Shown here: in pieces, positions 35,680 to 45,384 of the stretch
Layout of the letters: each line of letters starts with the position of its first letter
Position numbering within the stretch: position 1 is the first letter of the stretch
Assembly: GCA_964019695.1 (NCBI GenBank)
Contig: OZ026524.1
Location: 17,973,509-18,037,508, forward strand
Reading direction: 5' to 3'
DNA length: 64,000 nucleotides
Source of the DNA: Loripinus fragilis
Lineage: Eukaryota; Mollusca; Bivalvia; Lucinida; Lucinidae
Position numbers and translations under genes: made by a program
Notes under the pieces: generated by a model
What the model was told of the DNA's origin: nothing
Databases searched by the model: none
What the model saw: the letters and a program-made list of their open reading frames with translations, nothing else

Positions 35680-35862
35680 GAGAGAAAACCTGATTTTGTT
35701 GCACATGAACAACTAAGATGCAGACCAGCCTGGGCTACCTAACAGGATGATCAGCACCTTTATTATTCAATCTGTGGAAAGTACGATAGCTGAACTTGCC
35801 ATATGCAAATTTTAAAAATTCTAGCTAGTCTCTATAGCTGAGCAGACAGCTTTTCTTGCGAA
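35680..35862 (+). mobile_element. degraded copy of inverted-repeat family A
   Basis: Starts gagagaaaacctgattttgt, contains gcagaccagcctggg and gatcagcacctttattattc, and ends in the complementary agcttttcttgcg. The order of landmarks matches 14305-14517. Confidence 0.7.
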
Positions 35863-36004
35863 AAGTTGCATATAGAAGTACATAGGTACCTAATAATAAA
35901 TAACAAGAAATATCTTTTAAAAAGATATTCGGCGACTCTCCAGGATCGGGGAATAAATGCATGTAGACTCAAAAACTGATCGACTAGCTTCCAGTAAGCA
36001 CGTA

Positions 36005-36086
36005 AAATCGGGCCACTCTCGGCCCGCCAGAAAAACACCATCCGAAAAGCGTTTCGCTGGCCGGCCCATAGTGGCCCGAGATTTGG
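36005..36086. repeat. short palindrome related to the family I centre
   Basis: Arms aaatcgggccactctcggcc and ggcccatagtggcccgag surround aaaagcgtttcgctgg, resembling the centre of the element at 25737-26036. Confidence 0.7.
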
Positions 36087-37125
36087 TGCTGGCTGTTTGC
36101 AAGTTAGCCTTATATGAAACATGTTCGTGTGACATACATGTAGTTAAAGAAACTAGAGCTTGTGCTTGTCATCTTCCTAAAGGAAATAGCAAAATACGCT
36201 GATACATGCTCAGCTGCGCAGGTTGATCTGAGTCTAAGTGTAGGATTGTGGGTTGCAGGCACATTCAAATTGTAGGAAATTATGTGCCATTATTTACATT
36301 AAATATCCATCCCCATTATAACCTCTTTTTTAAGATACATCTATTTTTAAAAAGATGTATCTTGTTAAGCGCTATTAATAGACATTACAACGTGGTTTTT
36401 TTTGGCTGTCCATTTATAACGCACCATGTTGTCTGTCGATAGCAACACTGTCCTTGTCAGAACATGCATTTGCCGGTCAGAGCAAGCTTTGCACGTATTT
36501 ACTCGCCTGAACCCCGAGGTTACTCTCTAATTCGCGATGAATTTTATGCCCTTGTAATGTAACGCATTAAATACACTTGTTATATTTGTTTTAGAAATAG
36601 ACTAGACCTTGTCGAAATTTATGAAACAGCCTATAATCGTGTAACGCATTTGATATGGGAAACCATTATGGCTCGAATAAAAATACAAAGATTTGCTTTA
36701 TACAATACTGTTAAAGTCCTTAAGGATCTAGTGAGTTATTTTATATTGCACTTATTTACTAAGTGCAATTAAGCAAGACATGCAAAGAATGATAATAAAG
36801 CAAATTAGAAATGCTGTGCGGATGTTGACCTATATTCCATATCAATGTCCATTGTTAGGACTAGTGCACAGACTGGTTCTCGGCCATTTACATGGAAATT
36901 TTCAAGTTAAGTTGCATATATAATAAGATCGTGTGGTCAGTCTGAGCATTAACCGATGAGGGCAATGTTTTCTAGCTGGTGTGATGAATATTACAATTTA
37001 AGAATACTTCTGATTGGCGAAAATTTACATAAAATTTAGGTTCAAAGCGATAATAGAGCGTCGGCAAAGCAGCCGCAAAAATTGTCATTTCCCTAGATTA
37101 TATTCAATTGGTCCACTTGGCACTG
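36087..37125. other. no recognised feature
   Basis: AT-rich intron sequence; a small palindrome (atacatctatttttaaaaagatgtat) lies at about 36335-36360. Confidence 0.45.
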
Positions 37126-37128
37126 GTT

Positions 37129-37325
37129 TAGGTATGTGGTTTTGTTTTATTTGATTCTTTATGTCACATCAACAATCTTTCAGTTATGTAGGGACGGGTC
37201 TTCCTGGGTTGAACCAGTAGAAAACTAGGATTAATGTGTCTTGCTCATGGACACAATGCAGTGACGCCGGTGAGGCTCGAACCGTCTCAAGTCAAGCACT
37301 CCACCACTGAGGTATGTGGTGGCTT
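37129..37325 (-). mobile_element. tRNA-derived SINE, minus strand, deleted in the tRNA-like head
   Basis: The reverse complement has ctcagtggtggagtgcttga (A box) and ggttcgagcctcaccgg (B box) with the segment between shortened. The body contains actggttcaacccagg, and the tail is gaatcaaataaaacaaaac. Confidence 0.85.
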
Positions 37326-37387
37326 AGTTTGAAAAGGGAACCATACCAATCATATATATTCCTCTTAGGTTGATACTTAGGCATGAT

Positions 37388-37590
37388 AGGGGGCGCAGTG
37401 GCTCAGTGGTAGAGTGCTTGACTCAAGACCGAAGGGCCGTGGGTTCGAGCCTAACCGGTGTCACTGCATTGTGTCCTTGAGCAAGAACATTAATCCTAGC
37501 TTAGTACTGGTTCAACCCTGGAAGACCCGTCCCTTTATAACTGAAAGATTGTTGATGGGAGGTAAAGAATCAAGTCAAACAAAACTTAGG
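37388..37590 (+). mobile_element. tRNA-derived SINE, plus strand
   Basis: A polymerase III A box (tggctcagtggtagagtg) and B box (ggttcgagcct) lie in a tRNA-like head of about 75 bp. The body contains actgcattgtgtccttgagc and tactggttcaaccctgg; the tail is gaatcaagtcaaacaaaac. It stands head-to-head with the minus copy. It is not a functional tRNA gene: it continues into a SINE body and recurs. Confidence 0.9.
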
Positions 37591-38010
37591 CATGATGAGA
37601 TTTTCCACCTTATCTGGATCCAAACAAATTTCTGAAAAAAATAATTTTGGAACAAACATATCTGCAAACGACGAAAATCATGAAGAAATAAATCTGATCA
37701 AAACATACTGGGCTTAGAGAGCTGACGTCATTGTAAGTACATACAGACGTATGTGTGGACAGATAAAACACTAAAAATATATCAGTTGTGTGGGATTTTG
37801 CGTTTTGAACTTGCAAACATTGTAGACCGTAATAAGACGACTCATTCTATCACACCCTATGAGTATGAACCCTTTTCATTCTGATGGACTTTCCATACAT
37901 GCTTATAAAATACGTATAACATTGCTCTTTTTGTATTTTAGGGACAATGGGTAGAGAATTCTCATCTATAATACATATCTGTCATGAATATAATTATTAT
38001 ATTTTATTTT

Positions 38011-38078
38011 GCAAACAGTGATGACGCTGATGGATTGTCGCATCAAGCGGCATTTCATCTGAGTCTTCACTGTTTTCC
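38011..38078. repeat. short hairpin repeat, CAAACAGTG family
   Basis: Starts gcaaacagtgatgac, has an inner gcatcaagcggc and ends gtcttcactgtttt. Confidence 0.7.
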
Positions 38079-38227
38079 AAAATGCCTTCCTACAGAATGA
38101 AAAGGGCTATTGCTATAAATATTTGTTTACCAGTTATGACTTATTATCTGTAATTGTGGCTTTTCCCGGCCAAAAATCGTTTGCTTTATGACTACCATAG
38201 TTACGAGAGGATATTCAGATAACAAGC

Positions 38228-38490
38228 ATGCCTGGATCCAGGATTTTTTGCCAGTGGGGGGGGGGGGGGGGGGGGGTGTTCAGGCCCAACTGCCAGAAAA
38301 CAGCTCGGTCAACATTCTTTTTTTAGTCCTCAACTTATTCTACAGTTTTACATTGGGTTATCAATAGTTTATTTGAAAGAAAACTATAATTTTCCAGGGT
38401 TTCAGAGGGGGCCCAACATTTTTCAGGGTTGGTCCACTATTTTCCAGGGGGGTCCAACATTTTCCGGGGGGGGGGGGGGGGTCTAAATGC
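38228..38490. repeat. G-run-rich block, possible family I relative
   Basis: Starts gcctggatccaggatttttt and includes two G runs (about 38257-38276 and 38466-38480) and repeated tccaacattttcc-like phrases. Assignment to family I is tentative. Confidence 0.45.
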
Positions 38491-39259
38491 TGTTTTGTAT
38501 AGAAACCAATAGAAATTCTAGATACACAAGATTCTGCCTAAGATTCCACTCTCCTCAATTACGTCAGAGCTTTATCTCCCAGCTGTGGAATCTTACAGCT
38601 ATTTTTAGCAGTAGCATAAATACCTTGATTTAACACAGTGATTAATTCCTTTCTGGAAATTGTAAAGAGATGGGGTTTTCACCAAAAGTAATTATTCTTT
38701 GATCTTGGTCCAATTATTATACAATCAATGCATTTCTGGTCTCTTTTAAGCTGGCCACAAATTTGAAAGATATAACCCTTCCACAGGACAAACAGTTGTT
38801 CACCACAATCCTTGGTACCTTTGCGAGTTCATTATCTTATGCTGATGTTGGTACACTCCCCCCCTGCCCACACAAGGAAACTGGCACAAGACTGCTACAA
38901 CCAAAGTTGTTCATCATAGAGTGATTGTAACCAGTATATTTAAGCAATATGGTAGTTCTAGGCATCTCGACGACAGCAGATTTGTGAACCCTGGATTGCG
39001 TTTGGAATACTTCGGTGTATCAAAGCTGCTCAACAGACATAACTCAGCCCGAGATGATTAGAACTCACATTCCTGTGCTCGAGCGATTACAACACAGCAC
39101 TATTGTGTCTACTGAGAGGTGGTTACAACAGTCGATTATGTCAGACTCTGTCCAATTTTACTCAAAGAAAGAAACTTCGATCACATGCCTCCAAGCAGTG
39201 ATACTCTGAGGAAATGCTGATACAGAGGATGAGTTCGATGAGTTAGATAAGTTGTACTG

Positions 39260-39860
39260 TAAGTTGGATCATCCAACTCATCCAACTTACCGTCCAACTT
39301 ATCCAACTCATCGAACTCATCCTCAACTTATCCAACTCAACGAACTTACAGTCCAACTTAGCCAACTCATCGAACTTACTTACCAACTTATCTAACTCAT
39401 CGAACTTACAGTACAACTTACCCAACTCATCCTCAACATAGCCAACTCATCGAACTTACAGTACAACTTAGCCAACTCATCAAACTTACAGTACAACTTA
39501 TCCAACTCATCAAACTTACAGTACAACTTAGCCAACTCATCCAACTTACAGTACAACTTACCCAACTCATCGAACTCATCCTCAACTTATCCAACTCATC
39601 GAACTTACATTCCAACTTAGCCAACTCATCGAACTTACAGTACAACTTATCCAACTCTTCGAACTCATCCTCAACTTATCCAACTCATCCACTTTACCCA
39701 ACTCATCGAACAGCTCAATTCATTCAACTCATCGAACTCATTCTCAACTCATCCAACTCATCGAACTTACCCAACTCACCCAACTTATCGAACTTATCTT
39801 TTAACTTATCGAACTCAGCTTGCTTAGCTTACTCAACTCATCGAACTTAGCTTGCATCTT
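39260..39860. repeat. minisatellite of about 29-30 bp (CCAACTCATCGAACTTACAG type)
   Basis: Phrases ccaactcatcgaacttacag and tacaacttagccaactcat alternate for about 600 bp with single-unit variants (cctcaactta, ccaactta). Read on the minus strand it gives an acidic/leucine repeat (DELDKLYCKF), which keeps two short frames open but is interrupted. Confidence 0.95.
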
Positions 39861-39894
39861 GCTGCATATAATGGTCCAATGTTGTACTCATGAC

Positions 39895-40060
39895 CAACTC
39901 ATCCTAACATATGCGCAGCTATTATAACTTACCGAACTTAGCTCAGCCATTGAAGCATCTGGACACATATCACCAACTCATCCTAACATATGCGCAGCTA
40001 ATATAACTTACCGAACTTAGCTCAGCCATTGAAGCATCTGGATACATATCATTGTTTAAA
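39895..40060. repeat. direct duplication of about 80 bp in the minisatellite flank
   Basis: The block catcctaacatatgcgcagc to ccattgaagcatctgga occurs twice. Partial third and fourth echoes (accgaactca, aatggacagctat) continue to about 40550. Confidence 0.9.
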
Positions 40061-40194
40061 GACCCAACTTACGGAACTCATCGGCTATAATGGACAGCTA
40101 TGGCAACTTACTCAACTTAGAACTTAGAATATAGGGACCTATCATATGTATGTTTGTTGTAGTTATTATAAATATACTGACCGCTGACTTATAG

Positions 40195-40345
40195 TTCAAC
40201 TTATCCAACTCAACTTAGGTAAGTTAAGTAGCTTAAGTTGTAAGCTGAGCTGGATGAGTTGTGTAAGCTGAGCTGAGTGGTATGGGTATCTTGTCCGGAA
40301 AAAGTGGCGAAAATTGCTTATTTTGCTCAGCTTGATGAGTTGAGT
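40195..40345. repeat. inverted-orientation minisatellite patch
   Basis: Repeats of gtaagctgagctg and gatgagttg are the opposite-strand counterpart of the caactcatc / cagctcagctta motifs. Confidence 0.7.
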
Positions 40346-40560
40346 AAGCTGAGCTGAGTTGTAAGTCATATGAAAGAAATAAAAGGGGTGGAGGGAGGGT
40401 AGACACACAGTGTATCATAATTTATACATGTAGCTATTGAAACTTATCGAACTTAGCTCAGGGCTCTCTTGTAACATTGCCATTGTTTAAAGGCCTAACT
40501 TACCGAACTCATCTGTTATAATGGACAGCTATGACAACTTACTTAACTTAGAACTTAAAA

Positions 40561-41327
40561 TCGTGACCTTCCACATGTATGTGATATCTCAATAGAATAT
40601 ATGTACAGTCTTATCATTTCAGTCATTTTTGTCCCGAAATTATTTGGTCTATAGAAATACATGGGGACTCCTGTGGGCTACGTACTTCGTACTCTGTGTC
40701 CCGAAATTTACTGTCTACGTTTAATAGATGAATATAGTGAAAATTATGCTGAGATACTTTGTGTCATAGTATATTGCATAGGCATGTGCCTGAGACAGAA
40801 TTCGGGACAGGGAGTATGAAGTATCTGCCCTTATTTGACCGATTTTCGTCGCACAGGGCGCAAATAATCGTCGTGCGAAACGCTAATAATCGTCGTACGA
40901 AATGCACATTGTCATCGCACAAGGCGTGGACTGTCATATGAATTTGACAGTTTGTTACTGTGCTTTTAAACAATGTTTTATAGAGTCTGTTGGGTTGGTT
41001 ACTAAGCTGTGTAGACTCTTGTAGAGTTTTAAGAGGTTCCACATTCTAATGGCTGATGGTATACATGATCTTAGTGATATATTAGTTCCAGTAAATGGTG
41101 TAGAGACGTTGTTGTTATTTCTAAGGGGGTACCCCGAATTTTCACTTACTAGTGGGAGAAATAAATTAGCAATATATGATGAAACTAGATCATTATTGAC
41201 TTAAACATAAAATGCAGTTTTTGATGGTGTTTTATTACTGATTTTTCATAATTTTGCTAACGATACAGATCTGTGAAGTCCAGTTACAATATGAGCTGCT
41301 TCATTCTGTATCTTTTGTAAAGTGTTG
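40561..41327. other. no recognised feature
   Basis: Intron sequence. A tandem phrase of cgtcgtgcgaaacgc / cgtcgtacgaaatgc type occurs near 40848-40905. Confidence 0.45.
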
Positions 41328-41460
41328 GCATGGATAACTATGAGAAATGGACTGTCAGTCATGGTGTAGGGTATGGCATTGGTTTGCGTTGTTCTGATGA
41401 CGAACCAGACATGGCTAATACAACCTACAATATACTAGTGCTTTATTTCTTCTCAAATCA
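41328..41460 (+). pseudogene. decayed tandem duplicate of the CUB 3 second-half exon
   Basis: About 130 bp align without gaps to the start of the functional exon at 41807-41996, with roughly 17 differences by eye. The shared peptide runs from MDNYEKWTVS through NTTYNILVLYFFS, and the CUB cysteine is kept (LRCSDDE). The copy then reads into TAA about where the parent has DKTETEAG, lacks the rest of the domain, and has no visible donor. The offset to the functional exon is about 490 bp, of which about 180 bp is a later palindromic element (41606-41784). It is best read as a dead partial exon duplication; a role as an alternative terminal exon is conceivable but unsupported. Confidence 0.85.
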
Positions 41461-41605
41461 ATAAAACGACTATATCTTTAAAACCGTATGTAGCTGGAAA
41501 TCAGCTATATCTCAGATAAATTAGAACAATATAATTGTCGAAATCTTCTTCTTTCAGACATGTTACCCTTAACATACTTTTGTTTTTATTTGGCCTTATT
41601 AATCC

Positions 41606-41784
41606 TCAGTAAAACCTGTCTTAAGCGGTCACTCAAAACGAAGACCAAACATTGGTTTCTAAGACCGATTATTGCTTAATGCAGGTCAGAAGTATTGAGA
41701 ATGCATTCTGCAATACTTTTGACCTTCATTAAGCTACCATTTGTCATTAAGATCTTGTCTATATTTGAGTGACAGCTTTTACTG
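41606..41784 (+). mobile_element. palindromic element, family C, copy 2, next to a CUB exon
   Basis: Starts cagtaaaacctgtcttaagc, with central gcattctgcaatacttttga, and ends in gtgacagcttttactg. It ends 22 bp before the exon at 41807 and separates that exon from its decayed duplicate. Confidence 0.9.
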
Positions 41785-41806
41785 CACTTTATTTCTCAAA
41801 TTGTAG

Positions 41807-41996
41807 CTTTTCGATGGCATAGACAACTATGAGAAATGGACTGTCAGTCAGGATGTGGGGTATGACATTGGTATGTATTGTTATGACGACAAACCAGGCG
41901 TGACTAATACAACCTCCAATATACTAGTGCTCTATTTCTTCTCAGACAAAACAGAAACGGAAGCGGGATTTCGTGCCTTATATAGACACATAGACG
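41807..41996 (+). CDS. CUB-domain gene, exon encoding second half of CUB domain 3
   Basis: The acceptor is ctcaaattgtag and the donor is GTATGT. The exon is 63 codons plus one base (phase 0 in, phase 1 out). The peptide begins LFDGIDNYEKWTVSQDVG, has a cysteine in GMYCYDD, contains NTTSNILVLYFFSD and ends near EAGFRALYRHIDG. These fit the second half of a CUB domain: D-G turn, fourth cysteine, hydrophobic strand, GF motif. It is about 14 residues longer than the equivalent half of domain 2, with the excess between the D-G turn and the cysteine. One N-glycosylation sequon (NTT) is visible. An inverted-repeat element ends 22 bp before the exon and another starts about 55 bp after it. A decayed duplicate lies at 41328-41460. 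Confidence 0.9.
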
Positions 41997-42050
41997 GTAT
42001 GTTTCGTAATCTGTTTGTATGCTGTTGTTTTATGTCTTATCCTTTTGAAA

Positions 42051-42608
42051 CAGCTAAGTGCATTAAGGGGAAAACTTGCACCCCTCTGAAGCCCAAAACC
42101 GAAAGTTACTTTTCATTAAATTCTGCTGATTAGCTTATTAGAAGAATGAACCAAGTTTAAAAGTCTGGTTTGTATTTTATTTTTATCGTTGCAATAGTTA
42201 CAAAAATACGGGCCGCCAAAATAGGTTTAAAAGAGAGAAATTATCATGATTTTGGACCTAACTCGAGGCTTTGGGAGATAAAACTATCAGCACATCTAAA
42301 TACCAAAACAAACTTTTAATGTGCTGTGTGTCCTAATAATTCTTATTACCTATTCAAATATCACTTTGGTATTTGCTTGTGCTCTATGTTAATTTCTCTG
42401 TCAAATGTCTCAAATTTGTCCCAAAATGGCCACCTCTTATTTCCAGTCTTCTTTGGTAGCCAATTTCATTACAACAGCAACGGTATAGTCAAATTAATAC
42501 CAAACGTTTACACCTGGGTTATTGTTCTAGTATAGCAACAGGAAAAAATGATGAAAAGTAGGCCATAGGGGGCCAAAATAGATCCTTAATACACATACAT
42601 GTAGCTCT
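42051..42608. mobile_element. inverted-repeat element, family K, copy 1
   Basis: Left end agctaagtgcattaagg, right end ccttaatacacatacatgta with gctc. Inside, complementary blocks include gaagcccaaaacc / gtaggccataggg and ccaagtttaaaa / acacctgggttatt. It begins about 55 bp after the CUB exon at 41807-41996. Confidence 0.75.
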
Positions 42609-42690
42609 TTTAACCGGGTCACAGCATTCAGCAACCTACACTGATCAACATAACACATATAAGCATAGCGTCCTTTTTGTGGGGCATGTG

Positions 42691-42756
42691 CAAACAGTGT
42701 ATACCCAGAGCAGCTGCTGCAGAACGTGGCGTCTGATCAGTATCTCCACTGTTTGC
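42691..42756. repeat. short hairpin repeat, CAAACAGTG family
   Basis: Arms gcaaacagtgtatacc and ctccactgtttgc, inner gcagctgctgcagaacg. Confidence 0.8.
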
Positions 42757-42759
42757 TTA

Positions 42760-43680
42760 TATACATAATGTTATATTAAAGTTTAAAGAAAAATGAAAAC
42801 AAATTCACTCAACAACCCTTAAAACGGAAATGAGAAGAAAGATTACAGAGTCTTAAACTGTTACCATGGAAACAAAGCCAAAAAATCACATTTTCAAGAA
42901 TATCTGATATTTTTCGCTGAGCTATTTACTTAAGACTCATGATTTATCAGATTTTAATTAAACTGGATACTGTTTTGTTTATGTAAGGTTAATTATAATA
43001 AGCTGTACCGAACCATATAATTTGTAGAATATCTTTGTCTAAAACTGTTAACATAGCGACACAAACTGGCATTTTTATGAAATATTGAGTAAATTCGTTG
43101 CTAGGTAATCGAAATAAAGAATATGCATGGTTTGATCTTCTTTATTAACAATCTATGTAGCACAAAATAATATTTATTAGAAATAATGATATAATCAGGT
43201 AAAATGCTATCTATGTTCGAGAATGGTCGAGGGTATGCAAAAAGTAATAAAAGCGTGGCCATGCATCTTCAAGTCCTTCCGAACAATCACAACCACATTT
43301 GATTCTATTTCTCAATTTGAAAGACGTCGTACTTTATTGTGGTGATCTGTAACTTTATGCATACACACACCTTCAGACCCGTGTGAACGCATTTATTGCA
43401 TTACGTAACACCAATTAAAGATGTAATTTTTACTTGCTACAGCATACCGAATGTTTGTGAGCTGCAAATATATACATATATTATATAGATTTTACAAAGA
43501 AATGAAATACAGGAGAATATTAATGAAATATAATGTACACATGTGAAAAATTACGTTGCATTTCACGGGTGAAATAGATGTCCTCTGCTTTCTCCGTTGA
43601 CTTCCTTGAACCATGTACAGATTACCAGACGCCTATAACTTTCTTATTAGTGGACAAAAAAATATTAGTAGACAAAACAT
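42760..43680. other. no recognised feature
   Basis: AT-rich intron sequence before the second SINE type. Confidence 0.45.
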
Positions 43681-43685
43681 ACCGG

Positions 43686-44015
43686 GCCGCGTACGCGTAG
43701 CCCAGTCAGTTATGTGTCTGGCAACAGATGCGAGCCTGACTACAGATCCAGGGGTCGCGAGCTCGATCCCGGCCCAGTCCCATACTTTCGAGAAGATTAA
43801 TCATGAAATAATTTCTACAGTCATTCTCCTCCCTTCTGCTGAATCATCCTAAAAGGATTGTTGTCAGTTACAAGCGACCGTATGTGCACGCAGTACTGGT
43901 TAACTGCTTCGTTCAAGCTTGCCCAGGAAAAAGTGTGGTTAGGTGAACTGACCGTCCCGCCATGACCATAGCTGTTGACATGGGACGTAAAGCAATAAAG
44001 CAAACAAAAACAATA
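43686..44015 (+). mobile_element. tRNA-derived SINE, second family
   Basis: The tRNA-like head has tagcccagtcagttatgtg (A box) and gagctcgatcccgg (B box). The body contains tactggttaactgcttcg; the tail gggacgtaaagcaataaagc with aaacaaaaac resembles the tail of the first SINE family. Confidence 0.75.
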
Positions 44016-44225
44016 CACCTTCAGACAAGAAAATAAAAATCTCATTTTTTATTCGATGACCCTCATATCATGGAAAGATTCTCCACTTATTGCTTATTGT
44101 GGTAAATTAAAGTTACCTCCTGATAAAAAATGTATAAGTGTTTCACAGTGCTATTGTGTAAACAATCCTTAAAGTACTGGTAAATGTTTATAAGAGCATA
44201 ATTGTCTTATCAGGGCGAATAAGGT

Positions 44226-44433
44226 ACAGTAAACCCTGTCTTAAGCGGCCACTCAAAAATAGACAAAACAACGATCTTATTGACAATTGGTAGCTTAATG
44301 AAGGTCAAAAGTATTGCAGAATGCTCCCCTTGGAGCATTCTGCAATACTTTTGACCTGCATTAAGCGACAATCGGTATTGGGACCCAATTTAAGTCTTCT
44401 TTTTGATTGGCCGCTTAAGACAGGTTTTACTGT
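44226..44433 (+). mobile_element. palindromic element, family C, copy 3, next to the Thr-rich exon
   Basis: Nearly perfect palindrome: acagtaaaccctgtcttaag at the left, cttaagacaggttttactgt at the right, and gcagaatgctccccttggag at the centre. It ends 19 bp before the exon start. Confidence 0.95.
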
Positions 44434-44452
44434 GTGTACATCTCTATTGTAG

Positions 44453-45141
44453 TACCAGTCCCATCTACAGTCAAAACATCAACAAATGCCAACACACAAA
44501 CCAGCACGACTACTTATGTCGCATTCGGAAGCCGCAGAACAGATATAACGACAGCTGATTACGCAGCGCAATCTACAACAGCGTTTGCAACAACTGACGT
44601 TACAACTGATGGTTTCACAACTGCTGAGATTACAACTGATGGCGTTACTACTGCTGCGATTACAACTGATGATTTCACAACTGCTGAGATCACGACTGAT
44701 GAAAACGTCTCAACAGAGTATACCACGCCAGCCGACACCACTACAAGTGTTAAACCAGAGGATTTAACACACCAAGATACCTCCTCTATGGAGAACACCA
44801 CGAGACAAGGTATAGAAACTTCTCCTGCGACAATTGAAGAAACAACTCATGACGTCAAAACACAAGAATCACAAAGTGTTGATTCAACTGTTGAACTCTA
44901 TACAGGAACACAAAGCACACTGCCACAATTTGAGAGAACAACTTCTGAGGCGACTGGCTCAAGCGAAAACTACACAATGGGTCACATGACAGGTATTGGA
45001 TTAACGTCGACAACTGACACAAGCGTTGCTATAACGCCAGAGACGATTAGTGAAACTGGAACCACTGAGTCCAGTAAAGGAAATATTGCTACACTCAACA
45101 TTTTTCCATTTGGTTGTATAATTGTGCAAGTCCTAACATAA
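44453..45141 (+). CDS. CUB-domain gene, Thr/Ser-rich mucin-like 3' exon with stop codon
   Basis: The acceptor ctctattgtag enters in phase 1 and the exon stays open for 229 codons to TAA. The peptide starts VPVPSTVKTSTNANTQTS and is dominated by Thr, Ser, Ala, Glu and Asp. A 10-residue repeat (TTDGFTTAEI and variants) recurs about four times at about 44593-44712, encoded by 30-bp tandem DNA. Such segments are usually O-glycosylated, extended stalks in extracellular proteins, so this is probably the stalk after the CUB domains. NYT is an N-glycosylation sequon. The tail after SSKG is hydrophobic (IATLNIFPFGCIIVQVLT), which could be a short GPI-attachment signal or just readthrough. A GTAAAG donor at 45074 would leave in phase 1 like the other between-module introns, so an alternative ending on a later exon is possible. 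The exon lies between two copies of the same palindromic element. Confidence 0.82.
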
Positions 45142-45171
45142 TCTGTTTTGTTACAATTCATTGTATGAAAT

Positions 45172-45384
45172 ACAGTAAAACCTGTTTAAAACGGCCACTC
45201 TCAAAAAGACCAAAAATTGGGTTTCAAGACTAATTATCGCTTAATGCAGATCAAAAGTATTGCAGAATGCTCCAAGGGGCATTCTGCAATACTTTCGACC
45301 TTCCTTAAGCTACCAATTGTCATTAAGAATTTTGTTTTGTCTATTTTTGAGTTTTGAGTGGTCGTTTTACACAGGTTCTACTGT
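45172..45384 (+). mobile_element. palindromic element, family C, copy 4, just after the stop codon
   Basis: Starts acagtaaaacctgtttaaaa 30 bp after the stop of the Thr-rich exon and ends acaggttctactgt. If that exon is terminal, this palindrome lies in the 3' UTR. Confidence 0.93.

Noticed and set aside
37389..37462. Functional tRNA gene
   Set aside because: The head has A and B boxes but continues into a SINE body and tail and recurs at several positions; no full cloverleaf was established.
39243..39654. Coiled-coil protein gene on the minus strand
   Set aside because: The frames are produced by the 30-bp minisatellite, are interrupted, and have no neighbouring exon or start context.
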